From an uncultured Frankiales bacterium (GTDB taxonomy: Bacteria; Actinomycetota; Actinomycetes; Mycobacteriales; SCTD01): a DNA stretch of 11,420 nt. The notes under the pieces were generated by a model. That model did not search any database, was not told the origin of the DNA, and worked only from the letters and a program-made list of their open reading frames with translations. The translations under genes and the position numbers were made by a program. Positions 5,599 through 11,420 of this stretch are shown one piece after another (position 1 is the stretch's first letter; each line of letters begins with the position of its first letter). Location: positions 1-11,420 of the forward strand of contig CAMLIA010000148.1 in assembly GCA_946479905.1 (NCBI GenBank), read 5' to 3'.

Positions 5599-7403
5599 GC
5601 GAGAGCTCCCACGAGGTTCAGCGGCTTCACCGAGGGTGCCACGGCGGTCTGGTCGAGCCGCCGCAGGCCGAGGGACAGCGAGGCGATCCAGAGCAGCGCG
5701 AGCACGCCGAGGACCGCGTAGGCGGTGTGCTTGAGCGCGGGCGAACCGCCCACGGCCTCGCGCTGCAGGATCTTCTGGTCCTGCACGAAGGACCGGGTGA
5801 AGTGCGGCGACGCCGGGACGCCCTCGGCCGGGATCGCCTTGTCCTCCGGCAGGTAGATCGGCACCGCCTGCTGCGACGTGCCCGTCGCGAGCCGCAGCAC
5901 CGTCTTGTAGTCGCCGTCGACCGGGACCGGCCCGGCCGTCCGCCAGACGCCGTCGGACACCCGACGCATGGGCGTGATCCGCAGGCCGTGACCGCTGACC
6001 AGGTCGCCGCCCTGCCACGACGTGACGTTGAACCACGCCACGTCCTTCGCCGCGTCGGAGGGGTCGAGCCGGACCGTGAGGGTGGCCTCGTGCGGACCGG
6101 CCGCGGTGGTCGTCACCTCCGCCTGCCAGCCGGAGTTCTCCTGGATCGGCAGCGCGACGGCGATCACGGCCAGGGTGGCGGCGAAGGCCAGCCCGACGGC
6201 CAGCCGCGGGGTGCGGGCCCGCGGCGCGGCGGCCGGCAGCAGCGCGCGTCCCGTCAGCCCGCCCAGGACCCCGCCGGCGACACCGACGACGGCCGCCAGG
6301 ACGTACCCCTGCCACAGCACGGCGCCCCACGGCAGGGGGAAGGCGAGCTGCGACCAGGCCCACTCCGCCGCGACGCCGACCGTCCCGATCAGCAGGCCGG
6401 CGAGCGCGCCGAACCTCAGCTGGGCGGTCACGGGTACGACGAGAGCGGCCAGCTCGACGAGCGCGGCCTCGACGAGGTAGAGCGGCATGTGCGGGGTCGT
6501 CAGGCTGAAGCCGGCGCCGATCGCGACCATCCAGATGGCGCGCACGACGACGAAGAACAGGGCGGCGCGCAGGGCGGCGTACTTGCCGATCCGGACGCGG
6601 GCCGCGACCAGGCCGATGCTCGCGGCCAGGGACAGCAGGATCGGGTGGTAGATCGCGTTGAACTGCGGCACGCCCATGTCGAACTCGTCCTGCAGCGTCG
6701 ACAGCCCGATGAGGAACGCGCCGGCCATGTGGATCGGCTGCGGCCGCATCAGCCGGGCGAGCGGGTGGTGCCCGGTGCCGGTGGCCGTCGAGCGGCGGCG
6801 GCCCTCCTCGATGAGGACCCAGGTGGCGAGCGTGGTGAGCGACGCGCCGCCGATCATCTGGATGTGGGTGGGGGACCACAGCGTGACGTCCTGGCCGAAG
6901 ATGTTGTGCCAGATGTCGTCGAGCGGGAAGCCGGCGAGGCTGATCGAGCCGCACAGCAGGACCAGCGCCGCGCCGAGCGAGCAGCGCAGCCCGCCGGGGA
7001 GCACGACCGCGGCCTTGCCGTCGGTGTCCTTGTCGAGGGCGATCGCCAGGATGCCGGCGAGCGCGAGGCCGCAGAGGCCGAGGACGATCGGCCAGTGGGC
7101 GGGGGTGCCGAACGGGCTGCTGTCGCGGCCCCGGTCGATGTGCACCGCGACGTCCCAGTAGAACCCGAAACCGGCCGTGAGCAGGCTGATCGAGCTGATC
7201 ATGGCGGGGATCGCGGCCCAGCCGGGCAGGCCGGACTCGCGCTCGGCCCAGGCGACGCCGCGCTCGAGCAGCGGGGTCCGGCCGCGCCGGTAGAGCGCGC
7301 AGGTGACGAGGACCGCGACGCCGAGCGCGAGGAGCACGCCCGTCACGGGCAGCACCTGCGCGAGGTCGACGCCACGGGCGGGCTTGATCTGCTCGGCATG
7401 CAT
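5595..7403 (-). CDS. Polytopic membrane protein with extracytoplasmic beta domain, function unknown
   Basis: 602 residues with the ATG at 7403 and GGAG (7415-7412) 8 nt upstream. I count roughly 12 membrane helices between residues 15 and 420. A soluble region follows (about 425-555) with beta-strand character (EATLTVRLDPSD, DGVWRTAGPVPVDGDYKTVL) that recalls FixH/YtkA-like domains. A last helix lies at about 561-580. Polar residues cluster at helix ends: D84, H88, D90, D94 and H103 in YWDVAVHIDRGRD and TPAHWPI; D162, D163, H166, D172 and H180 in LDDIWHNIFGQD and SPTHIQ; D239, D242 and H253. Such sets could bind metal or protons, but no family is recognised. The gene is coupled by a GTGA overlap to the monooxygenase, so the two probably act on one pathway, for example uptake, electron supply or membrane oxidation of the same substrate. 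This is inference. A MerR-type promoter lies just upstream. Confidence 0.85.
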   Translation of the reverse strand: MHAEQIKPARGVDLAQVLPVTGVLLALGVAVLVTCALYRRGRTPLLERGVAWAERESGLPGWAAIPAMISSISLLTAGFGFYWDVAVHIDRGRDSSPFGTPAHWPIVLGLCGLALAGILAIALDKDTDGKAAVVLPGGLRCSLGAALVLLCGSISLAGFPLDDIWHNIFGQDVTLWSPTHIQMIGGASLTTLATWVLIEEGRRRSTATGTGHHPLARLMRPQPIHMAGAFLIGLSTLQDEFDMGVPQFNAIYHPILLSLAASIGLVAARVRIGKYAALRAALFFVVVRAIWMVAIGAGFSLTTPHMPLYLVEAALVELAALVVPVTAQLRFGALAGLLIGTVGVAAEWAWSQLAFPLPWGAVLWQGYVLAAVVGVAGGVLGGLTGRALLPAAAPRARTPRLAVGLAFAATLAVIAVALPIQENSGWQAEVTTTAAGPHEATLTVRLDPSDAAKDVAWFNVTSWQGGDLVSGHGLRITPMRRVSDGVWRTAGPVPVDGDYKTVLRLATGTSQQAVPIYLPEDKAIPAEGVPASPHFTRSFVQDQKILQREAVGGSPALKHTAYAVLGVLALLWIASLSLGLRRLDQTAVAPSVKPLNLVGALA

Positions 7404-7438
7404 GTGCAGCACTCCAGACTGTGACAATGGCCGTTGGT

Positions 7439-7469
7439 ACAGTAGCGGCGGTACAGTCACCGCTGTCAA
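7439..7469 (-). promoter_or_regulatory. MerR-type promoter with 19-bp spacer and internal operator dyad
   Basis: On the minus strand a perfect -35 TTGACA (7469-7464) is followed by exactly 19 nt and then TACTGT (7444-7439), a weak -10 that keeps the TA...T frame. The spacer contains the dyad GCGGT-N6-ACCGC (plus-strand 7448-7463). An over-long 19-bp spacer with a dyad inside it is the classical layout of MerR-activated promoters, where the regulator untwists the DNA. The promoter points into the membrane-protein gene, with a leader of roughly 25-30 nt. A direct repeat GGTACAGT (7436-7443 and 7450-7457) overlaps it. No clear promoter for the divergent regulator gene could be picked out in 7470-7528. 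Confidence 0.65.
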
Positions 7470-7528
7470 GACGTCATCGAAGGTGTTCCCCGACCCACGC
7501 TCAGCGGGTATGACGCAAGGAGGCAGGC

Positions 7529-8260
7529 GTGGACTACCGCATCGACGACCTGGCCCGGGCGGCCGGGACGACGGTGCGCAACGTCCGCGTCTACCAGGAC
7601 CGCGGGCTGCTGCCACCGCCCCGCAAGGAGGGGCGCACCGGCATCTACAGCGACGCGCACCTGGCCCGGCTGCGGCTCATCGCCTCGCTGCTGGAGAAGG
7701 GCTACACCTTCGCCCACATCAGCGAGTTCCTCGGTGCCTGGCAGCGCGGCCGGAACCTCACCGACCTGCTCGGGCTCGAGGAGGTGCTGACCACGCCGTG
7801 GTCGGACGAGGTCGACGACTACGTCACCTGGGAGCAGCTGGTCGCGCTGTTCGGCGACGAGCTCACGCCCGAGAACGCCGCGGCCGCCCTCGAGCAGCAG
7901 CTCATGATCCCGGACGGTGACCGGTACCGGGTCCCGTCCCCGCGGCTGCTGCACGCCGGCGCCGAGCTGGTGAAGGCCGGCATCCCGTTGTCGGTCGTGC
8001 TGGGGCTGTCCGCCCAGCTGGCGCAGGACATGGACCGCACCGCGCAGCGCCTGGTCGGGGCGGTCGCCGACCACGCGGTGCTGCCGATGACCGAGTCCTA
8101 CGACACGTCACTGGCCGAGGTGGGGGCCCTCATCAACCGGCTCAAGCCGCTGGCGCAGCTGGCGGTCGACGCCCACCTCGCGTTCGCGATGGAGCGCACC
8201 ATCCGCGAGGTCATTCAGGCCCAGCTGGAGTCCGGAGCGGATCCCGCGGCCGCCTCCTAG
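7529..8260 (+). CDS. MerR-family transcriptional regulator
   Basis: 243 residues. The GTG at 7529 follows AAGGAGG (7517-7523) by 5 nt, and the MerR winged helix-turn-helix begins at once: YRIDDLARAAGTTVRNVRVY (3-22), then QDRGLLPPP, IYSDAHLARLRLI and LLEKGYTFAHI (to about 65). The C-terminal part (about 75-243) is long, helical and rich in Leu and Ala, with an acidic segment around 85-110. It contains no cysteine, so it is not a metal or redox sensor of the MerR/SoxR/CueR kind. It more probably binds an organic effector, as in larger MerR proteins. It is divergent from the membrane-protein/monooxygenase operon, whose promoter has the MerR layout. Those two genes are its likely targets, with the monooxygenase substrate or a related molecule as possible inducer. 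Dimerisation would use the helix following the DNA-binding domain. Confidence 0.93.
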   Translation: MDYRIDDLARAAGTTVRNVRVYQDRGLLPPPRKEGRTGIYSDAHLARLRLIASLLEKGYTFAHISEFLGAWQRGRNLTDLLGLEEVLTTPWSDEVDDYVTWEQLVALFGDELTPENAAAALEQQLMIPDGDRYRVPSPRLLHAGAELVKAGIPLSVVLGLSAQLAQDMDRTAQRLVGAVADHAVLPMTESYDTSLAEVGALINRLKPLAQLAVDAHLAFAMERTIREVIQAQLESGADPAAAS

Positions 8261-8279
8261 AGGGCCAAACGGGTGAATA

Positions 8280-8316
8280 CCGTCAAGTCCGGCGTTGATC
8301 CGGACGATCTTGACGG
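8280..8316 (+). promoter_or_regulatory. Inverted repeat between merR and the Cys/His-rich gene
   Basis: CCGTCAAGTCCGG (8280-8292) pairs with CCGGA (8300-8304) and CTTGACGG (8309-8316), with CGAT as a 4-nt bulge and a 7-nt loop. It lies 20 nt after the merR stop and ends 1 nt before the ATG at 8318. No T-run follows, so it is a poor intrinsic terminator. It may be an operator or a structure covering the start. An alternative reading is a WhiG/FliA-like promoter, TCAA (8283-8286), 16 nt, GACGAT (8303-8308), which would give an almost leaderless message. Confidence 0.5.
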
Positions 8317-8317
8317 C

Positions 8318-8638
8318 ATGGCGATCACCGTGCGGCGCCCCTGCCGATGCGGCCACGCCCGCGACCAGCACGACCACTACCGCCGCGGCTCCGACTGCAG
8401 CAGCTGCGCGTGCGCGGCCTTCTCCGGGGTGCTCGAGGTGACCGTCCGCCTCGGGCGGCAGACCGGTCCCGTCGCCTCGGTCGTCCTGCCGGACTCGGTG
8501 CCGGCGGCGTACGAGCCGTATGTCAGACCCACCCACTGCGCCGGCCTGACCGGCGTACCCTTCGAGGAGCTGGCCGTGCACGTCGTGCCGCCACGGCCGG
8601 CGGAAGAGCCCAGCATGAGGAAGCAGCACGTCGGGTAG
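8318..8638 (+). CDS. Small Cys/His-cluster protein, probable zinc binding, function unknown
   Basis: 106 residues from the ATG at 8318. The N-terminus carries a dense set of possible metal ligands: C9, C11, H13, H18, H20, C27, C30 and C32 (in PCRCGHARDQHDHYRR followed by DCSSCACAAF). A CxCGH...HxHYR...DCxxCxC pattern occurs in small uncharacterised actinobacterial proteins. Zinc binding is inferred from the ligands. The rest (about 35-106) has beta character (LEVTVRLGRQTGPVASVVL) and keeps strong third-position GC, so the whole frame is coding. A GTG at 8273 in the same frame, with GAGGG 8 nt upstream, is an equally possible start and would add 15 residues (MNTVKSGVDPDDLDG) encoded across the hairpin. 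ATG was preferred because the cluster then sits near the N-terminus. It is cytoplasmic by appearance. Confidence 0.75.
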   Translation: MAITVRRPCRCGHARDQHDHYRRGSDCSSCACAAFSGVLEVTVRLGRQTGPVASVVLPDSVPAAYEPYVRPTHCAGLTGVPFEELAVHVVPPRPAEEPSMRKQHVG

Positions 8639-8648
8639 GGAGGTCGTG

Positions 8649-8921
8649 ATGACCACGCCTCGCCCTCGCGATCCACGGGACGCCTTTGTGGACCACAACC
8701 GCACGCTCGACGAGCGCCTCGACGAGGCGTTCAAGCGCTACGACGTCGCCTTCCACGACCACTCCGACAAGCTGGTGGAGGCGCGGATGAACCTCGCGCT
8801 GCTGCTGTGGTCGGACGAGGACCCGCCGAAGGAGGTCAGCCAGCAGCTGCAGTACGACGCCGAGGTGCTGCTGCGCGAGACGCCGCCGCTGCCCGAGGCC
8901 GCCCCGTCGCACGAGTCCTAG
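8649..8921 (+). CDS. Small charged protein of unknown function
   Basis: 90 residues. GGGAGG (8638-8643) overlaps the stop of the previous gene and lies 5 nt before the ATG at 8649. A GTG at 8646 is too close to this site to be preferred. The gap of 10 nt to the previous stop indicates co-transcription with the Cys/His gene. The chain is acidic overall and probably mostly helical (LDERLDEAFKRYDVAFHDH, then DKLVEARMNLALLLW), with a His/Asp-rich centre and a proline-rich end. There is no membrane segment, no signal peptide and no motif I recognise. The codon pattern (G or C in most third positions) supports real coding. Confidence 0.72.
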   Translation: MTTPRPRDPRDAFVDHNRTLDERLDEAFKRYDVAFHDHSDKLVEARMNLALLLWSDEDPPKEVSQQLQYDAEVLLRETPPLPEAAPSHES

Positions 8922-8970
8922 GACCACCGTCCACTCGCCAGCGACCGGTCCGGGCGGAAGAGTCGCCGTC

Positions 8971-9324
8971 ATGACGACTCCCCGCGCAGCCGCTGCCCTC
9001 ACGCTGGTCCTGCTCGCCACCGCCTGCTCCGGGAGCAGCGGCAAGACGACCAGCGAACCGAGCACGCCGGCGAGCGACAGCGGCCCCACCATCACGATCA
9101 AGGACTTCCGCTACACCCCGCTGCAGGTCGCGCCCGGCACCACGATCACGGTCAAGAACCTCGACGACGCCGAGCACACGGTCACCTCGGACACCAAGGG
9201 GCAGTTCGACGCCTCCGAGGTCGGTGGCACCCCGAAGACGTTCACGGCGCCGACCAAGCCGGGCGTCTACACCTTCCACTGCACCTACCACGCCTCCATG
9301 CACGGCAGCCTCACCGTCACCTGA
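8971..9324 (+). CDS. Cupredoxin-domain lipoprotein (amicyanin/plastocyanin type)
   Basis: 117 residues. The N-terminus has a short basic start, a hydrophobic stretch (AAAALTLVLLATA) and C19 as the likely lipidated cysteine. The lipobox ATAC has Ala instead of the usual Leu at -3. A Ser/Thr/Pro linker (20-39) precedes a cupredoxin fold (about 40-117). The type 1 copper ligands are all present: H69 in DDAEHTV, then C104, H107 and M110 in HCTYHASMHG, with the C-x2-H-x2-M spacing of amicyanin. It should be anchored to the outer face of the membrane and carry single electrons or copper. Which redox partner it serves is not shown by the neighbours. GGAAG (8956-8960) is a moderate ribosome binding site. 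The gene may have its own promoter in the 49-nt gap (8922-8970), where I see only the small palindrome GACCGGTC (8943-8950). The converging response-regulator gene ends 127 nt beyond its stop. Confidence 0.92.
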   Translation: MTTPRAAAALTLVLLATACSGSSGKTTSEPSTPASDSGPTITIKDFRYTPLQVAPGTTITVKNLDDAEHTVTSDTKGQFDASEVGGTPKTFTAPTKPGVYTFHCTYHASMHGSLTVT

Positions 9325-9326
9325 CC

Positions 9327-9444
9327 CACCCCCGCGACTTCCCTGATCCTGCGTGCACGTCCGGGCGGTGACCACAGCCCCCGCACGCTCAGCCACCGCC
9401 GGATGCCCGCCCGCGATGGCACGTGAGATCAGGGAAGTGGGGTG
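9327..9444. repeat. 118-bp nested inverted-repeat element between convergent genes
   Basis: The outer arms are CACCCC plus ACTTCCCTGATC on the left (9327-9348, with CGCG inserted at 9333-9336) and their exact complement GATCAGGGAAGT plus GGGGTG on the right (9427-9444). Twelve central bases pair perfectly. Pairing continues inward with three mismatches to CGTGC (9352-9356)/GCACG (9419-9423). Inside the loop a second hairpin, GGCGGTG (9364-9370) with CACCGCC (9394-9400), is nested. The element fills nearly the whole gap between the cupredoxin and response-regulator stops. There is no open frame with coding character, and no T-run for an intrinsic terminator. It resembles a REP-like or miniature mobile palindrome. 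Fold-back could still end both converging messages. Confidence 0.7.
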
Positions 9445-9451
9445 AGACGCG

Positions 9452-10072
9452 CTAGACGAGGCCGTGGCGCTGGGCCCAGAGGGCCGCGGAGGTGCGGTCC
9501 CGGACGCCGAGCACCGTGAACACCCGGGTCAGGTGCGCCTTCACGGTCTTCTCGCTGATGGCGAGCCGCCGGGCGATGCTCTTGTTCGGCAGCCCGGCGG
9601 CGACGAGCACCAGCACCTCACGCTCCCGGGCGGTCAGCGCGTCGGAGCGCGCGGCCGGCCGGTTGCCCGGCAGCAGCGCCCGGGCGGCCTGCGGGGAGAG
9701 GGGTACGCCGCCGGCGGCGGCATCGTGGACCGCCTTGACGATCTCCGCGGGCTCGGCGTCCTTCAGCAGGTAGCCGACCGCCCCCGCCTCCAGAGCCGCG
9801 AGGATCCGCGCGCTCTCGCTGAACGACGTCAGCACGATGACCTTGGTGTCCGGCCGCGCGGCGAGCACCTGCCTGGTGCCCTCGATGCCGTCGACCTCGG
9901 GCATCGACAGGTCCATGAGGACCAGGTCGGGTGAGAGGGACGACACCGCCTGCGCTGCAAGGGATCCGTCCTCGACGGCACCGACGACGCTGATGCCGTC
10001 GGCGGCCTCGAGCAGGTCGGTGAGCCCGCGCCGCACCACCGCGTGGTCGTCGACGATGAGCACCCTGATCAC
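9452..10072 (-). CDS. NarL/LuxR-type two-component response regulator
   Basis: 206 residues. The receiver domain (1-120) has acidic D8/D9, phospho-acceptor D54 in LVLMDLSMP, T82 and K104 in LLKD. All active-site positions are present. A LuxR-type helix-turn-helix follows at about 145-206 (LTAREREVLVLVAAGLPNKS, then ARRLAISEKTVKAHL). The GTG at 10072 is supported by GGAGG a few bases upstream and by the immediate start of the receiver fold (IRVLIVDDH). It overlaps the stop of the kinase gene as GTGA (10069-10072), so the pair is translated together. The regulator binds DNA as a phosphorylated dimer. The repeated boxes upstream of the kinase gene are a possible target. No other target can be read from the sequence. 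Confidence 0.95.
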   Translation of the reverse strand: MIRVLIVDDHAVVRRGLTDLLEAADGISVVGAVEDGSLAAQAVSSLSPDLVLMDLSMPEVDGIEGTRQVLAARPDTKVIVLTSFSESARILAALEAGAVGYLLKDAEPAEIVKAVHDAAAGGVPLSPQAARALLPGNRPAARSDALTAREREVLVLVAAGLPNKSIARRLAISEKTVKAHLTRVFTVLGVRDRTSAALWAQRHGLV

Positions 10073-11334
10073 GGGACCTCCAGTCGCAGTGTCGTCCCGG
10101 CACCCGGTTCGCCGGTCACCGTCAGGGTGCCGCCCTGCGCCTCCGCGAGGGCACGCAGCAGCTCGAGGCCGACCGACCCGCGGCGGCGCGGGGAGTCCGC
10201 CGGGGAGAGGCCGACGCCGTCGTCGCGCACCGTCAGCACCAGCGGCGACCCGGTCAGCGCCAGCCACACGTGCGACGCGCCGGCGTGCCGCACGACGTTG
10301 CGGACCGCCTCCTGCGCCGTCCGGTACGCGAGCGACTCCACCGCCTCGGGGACCTCGACGTCCGCCACCTCGACGGTCGTGGCGAGCCCGCGCAGCTCCA
10401 GCGTCGCGCCGAGGTCGCGCAGCGACGCCGCCAGCCCCTGGGCATGGAGGGCCGGCGGCGTGATCGTCACGACCAGGCTGCGCAGCTCCCGCACCCAGCG
10501 GCGCAGGTCGGCCGCCGTGCGTCGCGCCACCTCGGGGGTCGGGCTGGCATCCAGGGTGTACGACGCACCGGCCAGCCCCTGGACGACGCCGTCGTGCAGG
10601 TCGGCGGCGATGGTGGCCCGCTCCCGGTCGGAGGCCGCCAGCGTCGCCACCAGCAGCTCCTCGCGCTCGTCCTGGGCCGCCCGCAGCCGGGAGGCCATCC
10701 GGTAGGCGAGCGGTGCCTGCACGAGGTAGAGCAGCAGCAGCCCCCCGACGAGGACCGGCAGGCTGGCCAGCCAGAGCCGGCGGCTGGACACGGTGATCAC
10801 GGAGTAGGGCTGGTAGGTCTCGAAGAGCAGCCGCGTCCCGGTCGGCGTGCGCACCCCCTGGTAGACCTGCAGCAGCTTGCCGAAGTGCGCCTCGTCCCGG
10901 TTCTCGGCGGCCTTGAGGTCGCTGACCTCCGCCGTGGTACGCCCGCTTTCGAGCACCTCGCGCTCCTCCTGCGGGAGCCCGAAGTGCACCCCGATGAGGG
11001 CCGTGTCGTCGGAGTAGCGGACCGTGCCGGAGGCGTCCCAGACCTTGACCCGCACGATGTGCGAGCCGAGCACCCGGTCGCGGACCACGGCGTCGAGCCG
11101 GTCGCGGGCCTCGCCGGCGACGAGCGCCTCGTCGGTGAGCAGCGGACCGATGACGTCGGTGGCCTCGAGGTTGGTGAGGGTGCGGGCGTCCCGGATGGCC
11201 TCCGCGGTGGCCTGCCTGCGCTCGAGCAGCGCCAGCACGAGAGCGAGCAGCGACAGCACCACCAGGCCGGTGACGAGGAACGTCGTGACCGCCCGCCCCA
11301 CCCGGACCGGCCGGAGTCCGGGGGCGGGGGTCAT
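10069..11334 (-). CDS. Two-component sensor histidine kinase, HisKA_3 (NarL-partner) type
   Basis: 421 residues. Two membrane helices (about 16-37 and 188-207) flank an extracytoplasmic sensor domain of ~150 residues (38-187), which looks like a PAS/Cache-like fold (VRVKVWDASGTVRYSDDTAL) and has no recognised ligand. The dimerisation/phosphorylation segment is ERATIAADLHDGVVQGLA with H247 as phospho-acceptor. The ATPase domain has N346 (AQEAVRNVVRHA), DDGVGL (371-376), GSVGL (386-390) and GAGT (411-414). It should autophosphorylate and pass the phosphate to the coupled regulator. The ATG at 11334 is chosen because it gives a normal short cytoplasmic tail before the first helix, but its ribosome binding site is poor. 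The frame is open to an ATG at 11406, which cannot be excluded and would turn the upstream repeats into coding sequence. Confidence 0.92.
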   Translation of the reverse strand: MTPAPGLRPVRVGRAVTTFLVTGLVVLSLLALVLALLERRQATAEAIRDARTLTNLEATDVIGPLLTDEALVAGEARDRLDAVVRDRVLGSHIVRVKVWDASGTVRYSDDTALIGVHFGLPQEEREVLESGRTTAEVSDLKAAENRDEAHFGKLLQVYQGVRTPTGTRLLFETYQPYSVITVSSRRLWLASLPVLVGGLLLLYLVQAPLAYRMASRLRAAQDEREELLVATLAASDRERATIAADLHDGVVQGLAGASYTLDASPTPEVARRTAADLRRWVRELRSLVVTITPPALHAQGLAASLRDLGATLELRGLATTVEVADVEVPEAVESLAYRTAQEAVRNVVRHAGASHVWLALTGSPLVLTVRDDGVGLSPADSPRRRGSVGLELLRALAEAQGGTLTVTGEPGAGTTLRLEVP

Positions 11335-11343
11335 CCCGTCAGT

Positions 11344-11375
11344 GTCCCTCAGACGTCCCTCAGACCCTCGCTCAG
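11344..11375 (-). promoter_or_regulatory. Three phased direct-repeat boxes upstream of the kinase gene
   Basis: On the minus strand GTCTGAGGGAC occurs twice head to tail (11365-11355 and 11354-11344). A third degenerate copy, CTGAGCGA (11375-11368), lies before them. The cores CTGAGSGA are spaced 12 and 11 bp, about one helix turn, which suits cooperative binding of a regulator on one DNA face. They lie 10-41 nt before the chosen ATG, so binding could block transcription or translation start. No confident -35/-10 pair was found. The remaining bases to the right edge (11376-11420) show nothing further. Confidence 0.4.
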
Positions 11376-11420
11376 GAGTGGCCGGTCCCGTCGTCACTGC
11401 CGCCACCGTGCCCGCCGTCC

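Noticed and set aside
4150..6954. A possible 934-residue fusion protein ending in the monooxygenase.
   Set aside because: The part beyond 5598 is the wrong frame of the membrane-protein gene. The GTG at 5598 starts exactly where the FAD-binding fold begins, and a GTGA overlap joins two separate genes.
5727..7424. A 565-codon plus-strand frame opposite the membrane-protein gene.
   Set aside because: The translation is Arg/Gly/Asp-rich with no fold, while the opposite strand shows regular hydrophobic helices.
8280..8316. The inverted repeat as an intrinsic terminator for merR.
   Set aside because: There is no T-run after the stem, the stem has a 4-nt bulge, and it lies directly against the next start codon.

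Overview
The window is about 11.4 kb of very GC-rich DNA. It has third-position-GC codon use, several GTG starts with GGAGG-type ribosome binding sites, a Hanks-type kinase, a LuxR/NarL-type two-component pair and a WhiG/FliA-type anti-sigma factor. This points to a mycelial or motile actinomycete (Actinobacteria). The exact genus cannot be fixed from the sequence. Eleven protein genes are supported. I see no rRNA, tRNA, CRISPR array, transposase or phage gene.

Layout. (1) Positions 1-1465, minus strand: a DUF4388/PATAN protein that ends in a long Ala/Glu/Arg helix built from 27-bp repeats and runs off the left edge. (2) 1466-1609: a compact divergent control region with a WhiG/FliA-like promoter facing left and an 18-bp near-perfect palindrome over its -35 element. 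(3) 1610-4153, plus strand: a three-gene operon with an RsiG-type c-di-GMP-responsive anti-sigma factor carrying both signature motifs, a Rhizobium etli-type (zinc-dependent) asparaginase overlapping it by 14 nt, and a membrane-anchored Ser/Thr kinase. (4) 4150-7403, minus strand: a translationally coupled pair of a ~13-helix membrane protein with an extracytoplasmic beta domain, and a Baeyer-Villiger-type flavin monooxygenase. A promoter with the 19-bp spacer and internal dyad typical of MerR control lies upstream, and a MerR regulator (7529-8260) is divergent from it. (5) 8261-8921: a hairpin followed by two small unknown genes, the first with a dense Cys/His cluster. (6) 8971-9324: a copper-binding lipoprotein of the amicyanin/plastocyanin type. 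(7) 9327-9444: a 118-bp nested inverted-repeat element between convergent genes. (8) 9452-11334, minus strand: a NarL-type response regulator and its histidine kinase, overlapping by 4 nt, with three 11-12-bp-spaced boxes upstream of the kinase.

How the parts may work together. The most interesting proposal is a local c-di-GMP circuit. RsiG would hold a WhiG/FliA-family sigma factor when c-di-GMP is high, and the divergent DUF4388 gene carries a promoter resembling that sigma class. The sigma factor itself is not in the window. A second self-contained unit is the MerR-controlled membrane protein plus monooxygenase, whose substrate I cannot name. The two-component pair probably regulates itself. 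No stimulus can be read from its sensor domain.
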